DNA from: CAITNM01 sp964446295
GTDB taxonomy: Bacteria > Pseudomonadota > Alphaproteobacteria > Paracaedibacterales > CAITNM01
Reading direction: 5' to 3'
Length of the DNA: 27,914 nt
Assembly (NCBI GenBank): GCA_964446295.1
Contig: CAYUNR010000017.1
Location: 1 to 27,914 of the forward strand
Part shown: positions 1-6,819 of the stretch, in pieces
Layout: each line of letters starts with the position of its first letter
Numbering within the stretch: position 1 is the first letter of the stretch
Notes under the pieces: model-generated
What the model was told of the DNA's origin: nothing
Database searches by the model: none
Seen by the model: only the letters and a program-made list of their open reading frames with translations
Position numbers and translations under genes: made by a program

Positions 1-1
1 G

Positions 2-346
2 GAAGCTGAGAGAAGGGCATTAATGGCAACTCAAGATGCCAGATTTGCTCAAGTAGAAGCAATGGATCGCGCAAAGCAAGAGGCTGAGGCAGAAGCTGAG
101 CGTATCAAAACAGAAGCGGCAGCCAAGATGGCAGAGGAAAGAGCGACTATAAAGGATGAAAGGATACGTTTAGCATCTCAGACTCCTGAACAAAGAAGGC
201 GAGAAATAGCTGATTCTTATAGGGGGCTAGCTGCAGGTGGCCCCACAGTAGCAGAAACAGCTGCGCCAGCACCAGCACCAAAAGAAGAGTCGGTCAGTAG
301 AGATGGGCAAGTTAAACGCAAACGTAATGAGTCTGCTGGGGATTAG
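2..346 (+). CDS. 3' end of an unidentified coiled-coil protein (5' end outside the window)
   Basis: The reading frame is open from base 2, before the first ATG at 23, so this is probably the C-terminal end of a longer gene. The visible part is highly charged and rich in Glu, Ala, Lys and Arg (for example AKQEAEAEAERIKTEAAAK), as expected for a long helical coiled coil. An Ala-Pro linker (APAPAP) and a polar tail with the basic cluster KRKR follow. No signal peptide or catalytic motif is visible in this piece. I do not recognise the family. The KRKR cluster could be a nuclear-localisation-like signal if the protein is delivered to a host cell, but this is a guess from composition. Confidence 0.6.
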   Translation, partial: EAERRALMATQDARFAQVEAMDRAKQEAEAEAERIKTEAAAKMAEERATIKDERIRLASQTPEQRRREIADSYRGLAAGGPTVAETAAPAPAPKEESVSRDGQVKRKRNESAGD

Positions 347-488
347 TCTTCTCATTAAACCTAGATTTTGTCGTTCCAAAGTTTCTGCAAAAGGGTTTGA
401 AACAGCTGTAGATTCTTTTTACACCCTCTATTGCCTTTTAAAAAAAATGTAAGCTAGCATTAACAAAGGGATTCAACAGAGGGTGTGT

Positions 489-788
489 ATGCTCAATATT
501 GTTGCTGCGATGTTCGTCGTTTTTGGCCTAATAGGACTTTTCGCCCTAGTGCTTCGTTACCTTCAGCAATCGGGGCGGCTTTCAAACACTCCGTTTTTCA
601 ATGCAAAACAACAGGGCGTTATTGTTGAGCCACCCATTATGATTGACAGCAAAAGGCGTATTGTGAACATTACCCACCGGGGGCAGCGTTACGTGGTGCT
701 GCTTGGCCCGAATAACGATATATTATTAGAAACCTCACCGGCGGTTCGTTCGATTGAAACCGTAGAGTTTGATCGCCAGCATGTTTAA
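489..788 (+). CDS. fliO: FliO, flagellar biosynthesis protein
   Basis: Small inner-membrane protein that assists assembly of the FliP/FliQ/FliR export gate of the flagellar type III secretion apparatus. The sequence shows one N-terminal membrane segment (about residues 3-23, ending LFALVLRYL) and a short cytoplasmic domain with the pattern KRRIVNITHRGQRYVVLLGP, typical of FliO. I chose ATG 489 over GTG 483 because GAGGG sits about six bases upstream. The 99-residue length suits the short alphaproteobacterial form. The stop codon overlaps the start of the fliP homologue, so the two are translationally coupled. FliO diverges strongly, so the call leans on the fliP neighbour. Confidence 0.82.
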   Translation: MLNIVAAMFVVFGLIGLFALVLRYLQQSGRLSNTPFFNAKQQGVIVEPPIMIDSKRRIVNITHRGQRYVVLLGPNNDILLETSPAVRSIETVEFDRQHV

Positions 789-1545
789 AAATTTCAAACT
801 AAAACGATTCCACGTTAATAATTTGTGCTGCATTGCAGCGCTTCTGTTATTTGTAATGCAAGCCCCGCTTATGGCCGATAGTTTTACCTTAAACCTGGGT
901 GATTCAGGCGGTACGTTAATCGGACGCATGATCCAGATGAGTGCGCTTATGGCGCTGCTAACTTTAGCCCCATCTATTATTATAGTGGTCACGTCTTTCA
1001 CCCGTATTGTGGTGGTGTTTTCATTTTTGCGAAATGCTTTGGGAACGCAGCAGTCTCCGCCGAATATGATTCTTATTAGTCTTGCTATATTTTTAACGAT
1101 GTTTATTATGGGGCCGATTTTTAATAAGGCGTATCATGATGGTGTTGTGCCGCTAATGGAAGACAAAATAAAATACGAAGAAGCGTACGATAAAATTTGC
1201 GCGCCTTTGCATGTGTTCATGCGCAAGAATGTGCGTGAAAAAGATCTTGATTTGTTCATGAGCCTGAGCAAAGAAACCCACTTTAAATCAGCCAAAGAAT
1301 TGCCTATGCGCATTTTGGTGCCGGCCTTTGTTATTAGCGAATTGCGTCGTGGTTTTGAAATTGGCTTTTTGATTTATCTGCCCTTTGTGGTTATTGATAT
1401 GGTTATTGCCAGTATTCTAATGAGCATGGGCATGATGATGCTGCCACCAATGCTGATTTCCATGCCCTTTAAAATTATCTTCTTCGTGTTGATCGACGGC
1501 TGGAACTTGCTGTGCGGCAGTTTGGTGAACAGTTTTAGTATGTGA
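781..1545 (+). CDS. fliP: FliP, flagellar type III export gate protein
   Basis: Core subunit of the inner-membrane export gate that passes flagellar rod, hook and filament proteins. The order of elements is typical of FliP: a cleavable N-terminal hydrophobic leader, a first transmembrane block (LLTLAPSIIIVVTSFTRIVV), the conserved FLRNALGTQQSPPN segment, a second membrane segment ending in MGP, a polar domain, the RRGFEIGFLIYLPFVVIDM block, and the MGMMMLPP stretch before the last helix. ATG 781 overlaps the end of fliO as ATGTTTAA; a TTG at 769 is possible but less likely. Other flagellar genes must lie elsewhere. The next gene is convergent, only six bases away. Confidence 0.97.
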   Translation: MFKNFKLKRFHVNNLCCIAALLLFVMQAPLMADSFTLNLGDSGGTLIGRMIQMSALMALLTLAPSIIIVVTSFTRIVVVFSFLRNALGTQQSPPNMILISLAIFLTMFIMGPIFNKAYHDGVVPLMEDKIKYEEAYDKICAPLHVFMRKNVREKDLDLFMSLSKETHFKSAKELPMRILVPAFVISELRRGFEIGFLIYLPFVVIDMVIASILMSMGMMMLPPMLISMPFKIIFFVLIDGWNLLCGSLVNSFSM

Positions 1546-1551
1546 AAAAAC

Positions 1552-1827
1552 TTAATGAAGCGTGTCTAGTACAGCTTGCGGATTTTTAGCAATAACATTC
1601 AATAATACTTTTGCAGGTCCTTGTGGATGACGACGTCCCTGTTCCCACTGCTGTAATGTTTTGAGGCTAACGCAAAACAATTGTGCAAACTGTTGCTGAG
1701 ATAAGTGAAAACGTTCTCTTAAGTCCTTAATGTCAGGATAAAGCAAAGGCCTAACCGAAAGATTTTTTTCATTTTGTGCATCTGCCAGAACTTCTTCCAT
1801 GGCTAGTATAAGGTCGTGATCTTTCAT
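1552..1827 (-). CDS. HigA/NadS-like helix-turn-helix antitoxin
   Basis: Predicted antitoxin and DNA-binding repressor of a type II toxin-antitoxin locus. The 91-residue protein has an XRE-type helix-turn-helix around residues 42-75 (LSQQQFAQLF, then SLKTLQQWEQGRRHPQGPA), the pattern of antitoxins encoded after a RelE/HigB-type toxin. ATG 1827 is preferred because AAGGAAAA lies just upstream; the frame stays open further back only into the toxin region. It starts 14 bases downstream of the toxin remnant, and both are read from the promoter near 2200. It is intact although the toxin frame is broken, so it may persist as a solitary regulator. Confidence 0.85.
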   Translation of the reverse strand: MKDHDLILAMEEVLADAQNEKNLSVRPLLYPDIKDLRERFHLSQQQFAQLFCVSLKTLQQWEQGRRHPQGPAKVLLNVIAKNPQAVLDTLH

Positions 1828-1840
1828 AACTTTTCCTTTT

Positions 1841-2166
1841 TTAAGATGCTTTAATTGCAGTAACAAGAGCGCTTAAACGTTTCTTGTCTGCGGAGGTTAG
1901 GTCTATTTGTTCTTCTTAGCGTACGCCTTCAAGAAATAAACCGTGTAGTGAATTTCTAAGTAATAGTAGCATAACCTTGATCCGCCTCTTTTTCCCTTAT
2001 TATGAGATGCAAAGCGTGCCTTTCGAATGCCACCTGTTCCAGGTATAACAGGGTGCGCTTTTGGATCATCCATAATAGATTGCTCAAGATCATACCTTTC
2101 ATCTGCATTGATTAATTTTGCGATGCTTTTTTCGTATATGCTTGTGTATTTAGCAATCGTAACCAT
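1841..2166 (-). pseudogene. HigB/RelE-family toxin with a C-terminal frameshift
   Basis: The first 87 codons from ATG 2166 give a RelE/ParE-superfamily mRNA-interferase-like protein with the signature PGTGGIRKARFA, then GKRGGSR and a hydrophobic CYYYLEI strand. The frame hits TAG at 1903-1905. In the frame reached by adding one base, translation continues as IDLTSADKKRLSALVTAI and stops at 1841-1843. This is the expected end of the family and gives about 108 residues in all. The break lies in an A run of three (1906-1908 on the complement), where a fourth A would restore the frame. The last helix, which often carries functional residues, is lost in the broken form. A sequencing error in the homopolymer is a real alternative. 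Confidence 0.8.
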
Positions 2167-2173
2167 AGTAGGA

Positions 2174-2202
2174 AGTATATACCTCATCAAGGTATGTGTC
2201 AA
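2174..2202 (-). promoter_or_regulatory. Consensus sigma70-type promoter of the toxin-antitoxin locus
   Basis: On the minus strand there is TTGACA (2202-2197), a 17-base spacer, and TATACT (2179-2174), which is close to perfect consensus. Seven bases follow before the toxin ATG at 2166, so transcription should begin at or next to the start codon and the toxin message would be leaderless or nearly so. Confidence 0.75.
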
Positions 2203-2212
2203 TGAGGTATAT
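2177..2212. promoter_or_regulatory. Inverted-repeat operator overlapping the toxin-antitoxin promoter
   Basis: A perfect 11-base inverted repeat (ATATACCTCAT at 2177-2187, ATGAGGTATAT at 2202-2212) is separated by 14 bases. One arm touches the -10 and the other abuts the -35. A weaker third half-site, AAGGTATGT, lies between them. The placement fits autorepression by the downstream helix-turn-helix antitoxin; binding is inferred. Confidence 0.65.
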
Positions 2213-2243
2213 GTTGCGGCTTCTAAGAATATTGGTTTAAACA

Positions 2244-2276
2244 AGCTCCACGAATTTTTCGTGGGGCTTTTTTATT
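2244..2276 (+). terminator. Hairpin with T-rich tail, possibly bidirectional
   Basis: An 11-base stem (AGCTCCACGAA with TTCGTGGGGCT, one G-T pair) with a short T-rich loop is followed on the plus strand by TTTTTATTTT. It sits directly downstream of the stop of the minus-strand gene ending at 2277, so it may terminate that gene too, although the T-tract on that side is poor (TTGTTT). Confidence 0.6.
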
Positions 2277-2975
2277 TTATCCCCAAAAAGCGATTCCTTC
2301 CCAAGTCATGCTAAACCCAGGGAATGGGTTCTCTGCCCAATCAAGCCAATCAAGTGCGAAGTCGGGCAGGGGGCAATTTCGAGAATCGGGTATGATGCTG
2401 CTTTTAGTGCAATCTTGTGCGTCTAGCTCTGGTAAAAATCCGTGGGATTTTACTATTTTGCAAACTCCATTTTTGTATTCTCCGTAACGGGTGAATAGTC
2501 CGCCAGTTTCGCCTAACTGCACATCATTTTCTATGGTTTCAAAATCAACCATTGGATTAATTCTTCCTGTTGCAATTGCTGATTCGAATTTAGCATCAAT
2601 TGCGTGGGCAATTTGGTTTGCGTGCAGCAGTGAATTGGGATAAATCGTGATGAATTTTCCACGTTGAGTTGGCTGACTAAGTAATTTGGCTAAACCATAA
2701 AAAGTTGTGTACTTGAAATGTACAGGATGTTCTTTTAAAGCTGGCTTAACAATTTCAAAAATCTTATCCATGCTGCTGGGGCGCGCTGAAACATGTAATT
2801 TCCATCCTTGAAAAATATTTGTGCTCCCTACGCCTATGAATACGTTGCTTCCACTTATGGGAAAACCTGCGGCATTTGCCTCGTCATAATTTTTAAATCT
2901 TAGATCAGCAGCGTGGGCAATGCACAAAAAAACGCATCCCAAAGATGTCACAAAAAGTTTTGAGATTTTTTTCAA
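2277..2975 (-). CDS. Exported protein resembling the class III lanthipeptide synthetase N-terminal (lyase-like) domain
   Basis: A 232-residue protein with a signal peptide (hydrophobic core about residues 7-20, likely cleavage after AHA at 22). The mature part shows the pattern of the N-terminal domain of LanKC/RamC-type lanthipeptide synthetases: GWKLHVSA (57-64), HFKYTTF (86-92), RGKFITIYP (105-113) and TRYGEY (162-167). In that family the domain is a phospho-Ser/Thr lyase related to OspF/SpvC effectors, with a Lys-x-His pair and a downstream Lys as catalytic elements; K59, H61 and K88 are candidates here. No kinase or cyclase domain follows. The start is TTG 2975 with only a weak AGG upstream. 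It stands alone, facing away from lgt. Function is inferred from motifs only. Confidence 0.6.
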   Translation of the reverse strand: MKKISKLFVTSLGCVFLCIAHAADLRFKNYDEANAAGFPISGSNVFIGVGSTNIFQGWKLHVSARPSSMDKIFEIVKPALKEHPVHFKYTTFYGLAKLLSQPTQRGKFITIYPNSLLHANQIAHAIDAKFESAIATGRINPMVDFETIENDVQLGETGGLFTRYGEYKNGVCKIVKSHGFLPELDAQDCTKSSIIPDSRNCPLPDFALDWLDWAENPFPGFSMTWEGIAFWG

Positions 2976-3357
2976 GGCCTATCTCTATTCTTATGTCTTT
3001 TTTTGATAGTGACACAACCATATAAAGAAATAGTTAATCTGATATAGGTTATTAAAGAACCTCTGATAGGTTAATGACAGTCATCAGCACTAAGCAAAGC
3101 ACTGCGCTAAATACAAGCGGTGATACGAACAAGAAGTAGTGTTGAAAAATTCCCAGAAGATCTTTACTTAAAAATATCTAATCAAATAACTTATACTCAT
3201 TCCTGAAGAGTACCAAAAAATACCGTTGTAAAAAGGTTGGCTATTTTTGAATGATGAAATTGTTCAAAAGGGTTAGCTATAAAACACATTTAAAGGGTGA
3301 CTTTTAGCTGTAAGATTTGTGTGGTAGCGTATGGGCATAGACTGAATTTGTTATTCT
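2976..3357. other. Intergenic region without a recognised gene
   Basis: 382 AT-rich bases between the divergent lanthipeptide-synthetase-like gene and lgt. I see no convincing coding frame, tRNA or terminator. It contains one copy of TAATCTGATATAG (3035-3047), a word found again at 17121-17133 and, with 11 of 13 bases, at 6810-6820. Both flanking genes need promoters here, but I cannot place them with confidence. Confidence 0.5.
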
Positions 3358-4170
3358 ATGATTAGTTTTCCAGCTATTCATCCTGTCGCAATTACACTTG
3401 GTCCCCTAAAGGTTCATTGGTATGGGATATCGTATGTTGTCGGTATTATTTTGGCGTGCCATTGGGCGCACGGGTTACTCAGGCGTTTTCAATTTAATAT
3501 TACCCCCAAATTATTTGATGACCTGTTGCCCCATGTGGTTATTGGTATTGTTGTTGGTGGAAGGTTGGGGCATACCATGCTGTATGACCCTGCTTACTAC
3601 CTAAGTCATCCGTTGGAAATTTTACAAGTCTGGCAAGGCGGCATGTCATTTCATGGCGGGTTGCTAGGGGTTGTGCTGATGACGGCTATTTACACCAAAC
3701 GTCATAAGATAGATTTTTACAGTCTTGGCGACCTATTGGCCTTAATATCGCCCATTGGTTTATTTTTTGGGCGTTTGGCCAATTTCATTAATGCTGAATT
3801 GTTTGGCATAGAAACAAGTTTGCCCTGGGGCGTTATGTTTCCTAAGCAAACTATGGCGCGTCATCCTACCCAAATTTATGAAGCAGTGTTAGAAGGTTTG
3901 GTTTTGTTTTTTGTATTAAATTTTGCCTACAAATACTCCGCGAAATTAAGGGCCTGTAAGGGAATGACCGGTTGTTTATTTTTAAGTTTATATGCCCTCT
4001 TTCGCTTGATTGTCGAACCGTTTAAAGTACAAGAAATGGTTGTGCAATTAGGCACCCATGGGCTTGGAGTTGGTGTTATATTATGTATGCTCATGCTTTT
4101 GCTAAGCATCCTTCTGATAGTGGTGCGCCTTCGTGTTTTCAAGACTACATTAGAAAAAACGGCCCTGTAA
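3358..4170 (+). CDS. lgt: Lgt, phosphatidylglycerol:prolipoprotein diacylglyceryl transferase
   Basis: Inner-membrane enzyme that moves diacylglycerol from phosphatidylglycerol to the lipobox cysteine of prolipoproteins, the first step of lipoprotein maturation. It is a polytopic protein of 270 residues, close to the usual length. Seen motifs: GGRLGH (67-72), GGMSFHGGLLG (94-104, H99 matching E. coli H103), the family signature GRLANFINAELFG (138-150, R139 and N142 matching E. coli R143 and N146), RHPTQIYEA (168-176), and LYALFR (211-216, Y212 and R216 matching Y235 and R239). A substrate is present in this window: the lipoprotein at 18416. Its 3' end overlaps the next gene by 88 bases in another frame. 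Confidence 0.98.
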   Translation: MISFPAIHPVAITLGPLKVHWYGISYVVGIILACHWAHGLLRRFQFNITPKLFDDLLPHVVIGIVVGGRLGHTMLYDPAYYLSHPLEILQVWQGGMSFHGGLLGVVLMTAIYTKRHKIDFYSLGDLLALISPIGLFFGRLANFINAELFGIETSLPWGVMFPKQTMARHPTQIYEAVLEGLVLFFVLNFAYKYSAKLRACKGMTGCLFLSLYALFRLIVEPFKVQEMVVQLGTHGLGVGVILCMLMLLLSILLIVVRLRVFKTTLEKTAL

Positions 4171-5108
4171 CCGTTGAAGAAGCACAAAAATTAGCCCTTT
4201 ATCATCCTGAGTTTGGCTATTACGCGCACAATAGTGTTATTGGTTCGCAGGGGGATTTTATTACCTCTCCTGAAATTTCTCAGTTGTTTGGTGAAATGCT
4301 TGCGTTTTGGTGTATTGCCCAGTGGCAAGAAGCGGGTATGCCTCAGTCGCTGCATCTTATTGAAATGGGGCCCGGTCGTGGCACGCTTATGCAAGATATT
4401 TTGCGTATTGGCGAACACCAAGAAGGCTTTATAGAAAGCCTAACCATTAGTTGCGTTGAAATTTGTCCGAACCTTTATGAGCAGCAGCAACAAGCTTTGT
4501 CAGATTACCCATTTGTGTTTTGGTACAAAAACTTATCTGAAGTTCCAAAGGGTGCTGATTTTACTATTCTTCTTGCCAATGAATTTTTTGACACGCTTCC
4601 TGTGCGCCAGTTTGTGAGCCATGAAGAGCGTACTGTACGCTATAGCGAAAAAGAAAATGCGCTGATTTTTTCTCCGCCTGCAAACCCTCATAGCATTAAA
4701 GAAACATGTCCTATGGGTGAAGAGCTTATGCATGAAGTTATGGGGCACCTAACACCTGGTGTGGCGTTAATTATTGATTACGGGGATGACACACCGCCAG
4801 AAGCGCGTTTTGGCGATACATTGCAAGCTCTTTTTCAGCACAAACCTGTTAATGTTTTGGAAAGTTTGGGCTTTGCTGATATTTCACATCAGGTTGACTT
4901 TCATAAATTATGTAGTATTGCCACCAATTTCAGATTTCAGCCCCAAGGGAACTTTTTGTTAAGGCTTGGTATTGAACACCGCCTTGAAAAGCTTCTTAGC
5001 ATTGCATCACCCGAGCAGCGTTTTAGCTTAACTACTGGTGCAACGCGTTTGGTGGCACCTACTGAAATGGGGCAACGTTTTAAAGTACTTGAGGTTTTTC
5101 AATGGTAG
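4083..5108 (+). CDS. MidA/NDUFAF7-like class I SAM-dependent methyltransferase
   Basis: Member of the COG1565 (DUF185) family. The mitochondrial relative NDUFAF7/MidA methylates an arginine of a complex I subunit; the bacterial substrate is not settled. Seen in order: the family N-terminus GPVTVEEAQKLALYHPEFGYY (27-47), GDFITSPEISQLFGEM (57-72), and the SAM-binding motif HLIEMGPGRGTLMQDILR (91-108), then LANEFFDTLPVRQF. No other ATG, GTG or TTG precedes the conserved region, so ATG 4083 stands despite the 88-base overlap with lgt. The stop overlaps the next start by seven bases (ATGGTAG). The lgt / methyltransferase / pgeF order is common in Alphaproteobacteria. Confidence 0.93.
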   Translation: MYAHAFAKHPSDSGAPSCFQDYIRKNGPVTVEEAQKLALYHPEFGYYAHNSVIGSQGDFITSPEISQLFGEMLAFWCIAQWQEAGMPQSLHLIEMGPGRGTLMQDILRIGEHQEGFIESLTISCVEICPNLYEQQQQALSDYPFVFWYKNLSEVPKGADFTILLANEFFDTLPVRQFVSHEERTVRYSEKENALIFSPPANPHSIKETCPMGEELMHEVMGHLTPGVALIIDYGDDTPPEARFGDTLQALFQHKPVNVLESLGFADISHQVDFHKLCSIATNFRFQPQGNFLLRLGIEHRLEKLLSIASPEQRFSLTTGATRLVAPTEMGQRFKVLEVFQW

Positions 5109-5860
5109 CTAAAAAGGTTAGTAACGTTCCTTATGAAACTGCAGATACGCTTGATCACCCCGGAGTTGTGCATGGATTTTTCGGGCGCAACGGTGGCGTT
5201 AGTCAAGGAATTTACACAAGTTTAAATACTGGTTTTCACAAAGATGACGATGACATTAATGTTATTGAAAATCGTCAGCGCATTTTAAACACACTGAATG
5301 TTGGGCATATGGTAACCTTGCGCCAGGTTCATAAAGCCGATGTTTTGTTAGTTGATGCTTCTACCGAAAATGGCTATCAGAAGGATGCCATGGTTACAAA
5401 AACCCCAGGTCGGCTGCTTGCTATTCAAACTGCAGATTGTGTACCTATTTTATTAGCAGATCCTGTCAACCGCGTAATTGGTGCTGTTCATGCTGGGTGG
5501 AAAAGTGCCGTTGCCGGTATTGTTAAAAATGCTATCGATGCTATGAAAAGTTTGGGCGCTAAAAACATTAGCGCAGCTATTGGCCCATGCATTCACCAGG
5601 AAAGTTACGAAGTAGGCCAAGACGTTTTTGATGCTGCAAATGCACCCACGTTTTTTATGCCTTCAACAAAGCCTGGTCATTATCTTTTTGATTTAGGTGG
5701 ATACGTGCTTAATCAATTAAAAGGGCAGGGTGTTGAAAATGCAATTGCGCTGCCATTGAACACGTATACTTTGAAGGATAAGTATTTCAGCTGTCGGCGT
5801 TCTGCCCATGCGAATGAACCTTCATTTGGTAGTCAATTATCAGTGATTGGATTGGTGTAG
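5102..5860 (+). CDS. pgeF: PgeF/YfiH-type multicopper-oxidase-fold ('laccase domain') protein
   Basis: Cytoplasmic enzyme of the YfiH family. E. coli PgeF removes wrongly built UDP-MurNAc-L-Ser during peptidoglycan synthesis; relatives act on purine nucleosides. Family motifs are complete: GFFGRNGGVSQG (25-36), LRQVHKAD (73-80), QTADCVPILLAD (109-120), GAVHAGWKSA (127-136), AAIGPCIHQESYEVG (158-172), and FSCRRSAH near the C-terminus. The metal and catalytic set His77, Cys113 and His130 is present. At 252 residues it has family length. It is coupled to the upstream methyltransferase by a seven-base overlap. The gene after it belongs, if my reading is right, to the same distant CNF1/YfiH/CheD structural superfamily. 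Confidence 0.95.
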   Translation: MVAKKVSNVPYETADTLDHPGVVHGFFGRNGGVSQGIYTSLNTGFHKDDDDINVIENRQRILNTLNVGHMVTLRQVHKADVLLVDASTENGYQKDAMVTKTPGRLLAIQTADCVPILLADPVNRVIGAVHAGWKSAVAGIVKNAIDAMKSLGAKNISAAIGPCIHQESYEVGQDVFDAANAPTFFMPSTKPGHYLFDLGGYVLNQLKGQGVENAIALPLNTYTLKDKYFSCRRSAHANEPSFGSQLSVIGLV

Positions 5861-5873
5861 AGGGGTTTTATAT

Positions 5874-6746
5874 ATGAAATTTTTCTGCCTTTTTTTAATT
5901 TTACTTCTTAAAGTTTCAAACTCCTTTGCAGCGGTAGTACTTAACGGTGTCTTTGATGACGATCAATACAAAGAACGCAGTAAAAAATACGAAATTTTAA
6001 ACGCGTTTCCGTCTCTTCCTATTTCAACAGAAAGTCTTTTTTCACGAGTAGATTTTTCAAAATGCACTATCGGTCATGAAGGCGAGGTACATTTAGTTAA
6101 GCCAAATGAGCAGCTTCATCAGTATATGACCAAAGGAATAATGGACTGTGTAGCTATTGTTTTGCGAAAAGATACAGGCGAAGTGTTTGCAAGCCATGTT
6201 ACCAGGAATGTAGTTTTTGGATCATTAGAATCTGATTTAAATCAGTTTCTGTCAAACGAAGAACGCGTGACAAGCGCACATTTGGTTAGTTTGTACACTT
6301 CAGATTTGATGTTGAAAATATACGAATTGCTTACGAATAAAAAAATTGCTATTACAACGGTCACGCGTCCAAAGCTTCCTAGTGGTGAGCACCTTATTTT
6401 TGAATCTGGTTTATCCAATGCATTACGTATTTCGACGTATGGTTGTAGTGTCTATCATCCAAGTAAGTGCCTTGAACAAGCTGTTGTGAAAAAATTTACC
6501 GTCTTAAATAGTTCTTTATATTGCCCCGAACACTTTTTAACGATTGGAGCTCCGGTTTATTCGTCTTATAGCTCTACAATTAGCCTGGGAAGCTCTCTCA
6601 CCATTGGCCCTGTAAGTAACTTTACATTTGATAATACGTATGGACTTAATGATAATTTTTATGCGTCTTGTTCTGTGTTTGTTGACGCAAAGACCGGCGA
6701 GATTGTTGTAAATCGTGCTGGTGGTGTTTTGATAGGAAAATCTTAA
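5874..6746 (+). CDS. Exported protein with a CheD/CNF1-like Cys-His pattern
   Basis: A 290-residue protein with a signal peptide (MKFFCLFLILLLKVSNSFA, cleavage likely at SFA-AVV). ATG 5874 is preferred to the earlier GTG 5847 frame start because GAGGGG lies upstream and the signal peptide then begins properly. I do not recognise the whole protein. Residues 71-108 (GEVHLVK, then DCVAIVLRKDTGEVFASH) resemble the core of CheD-type glutamine deamidases, where a strand is followed by SCVAVxLYD and, 17 residues after the Cys, by AH. Here Cys92 and His108 are 16 apart. CNF1 toxin and other effector deamidases use the same pair. A Ser-rich beta-type C-terminal half follows. It lies 13 bases after pgeF and is probably co-transcribed. 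Confidence 0.65.
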   Translation: MKFFCLFLILLLKVSNSFAAVVLNGVFDDDQYKERSKKYEILNAFPSLPISTESLFSRVDFSKCTIGHEGEVHLVKPNEQLHQYMTKGIMDCVAIVLRKDTGEVFASHVTRNVVFGSLESDLNQFLSNEERVTSAHLVSLYTSDLMLKIYELLTNKKIAITTVTRPKLPSGEHLIFESGLSNALRISTYGCSVYHPSKCLEQAVVKKFTVLNSSLYCPEHFLTIGAPVYSSYSSTISLGSSLTIGPVSNFTFDNTYGLNDNFYASCSVFVDAKTGEIVVNRAGGVLIGKS

Positions 6747-6769
6747 TCAATAACCCTTAGTTTTTTGAT

Positions 6770-6796
6770 GGAAAATGTGCTGTACACACATTTTCC
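6770..6796. terminator. Hairpin between convergent genes
   Basis: A 10-base perfect stem (GGAAAATGTG with CACATTTTCC) around a seven-base loop lies between two convergent stop codons. Neither side has a strong T-tract, so a bidirectional terminator is likely but not certain. Confidence 0.45.
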
Positions 6797-6819
6797 TTAA
6801 ATAAGAATCTAATCTGATA

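Noticed and set aside
1903..1914. Programmed -1 frameshift in the toxin gene
   Set aside because: The codons before the stop (AAC AAA TAG) do not form a canonical slippery heptamer and no clear stimulatory hairpin follows; a simple base loss is more likely.
2027..2314. Plus-strand 95-codon frame opposite the toxin-antitoxin locus
   Set aside because: It is antisense to the conserved toxin sequence and crosses the operator and terminator hairpin; no ribosome site or family likeness.
2976..3357. Possible tRNA or small RNA before lgt
   Set aside because: No cloverleaf, T-loop GTTCGA-type motif or terminator could be found by eye.
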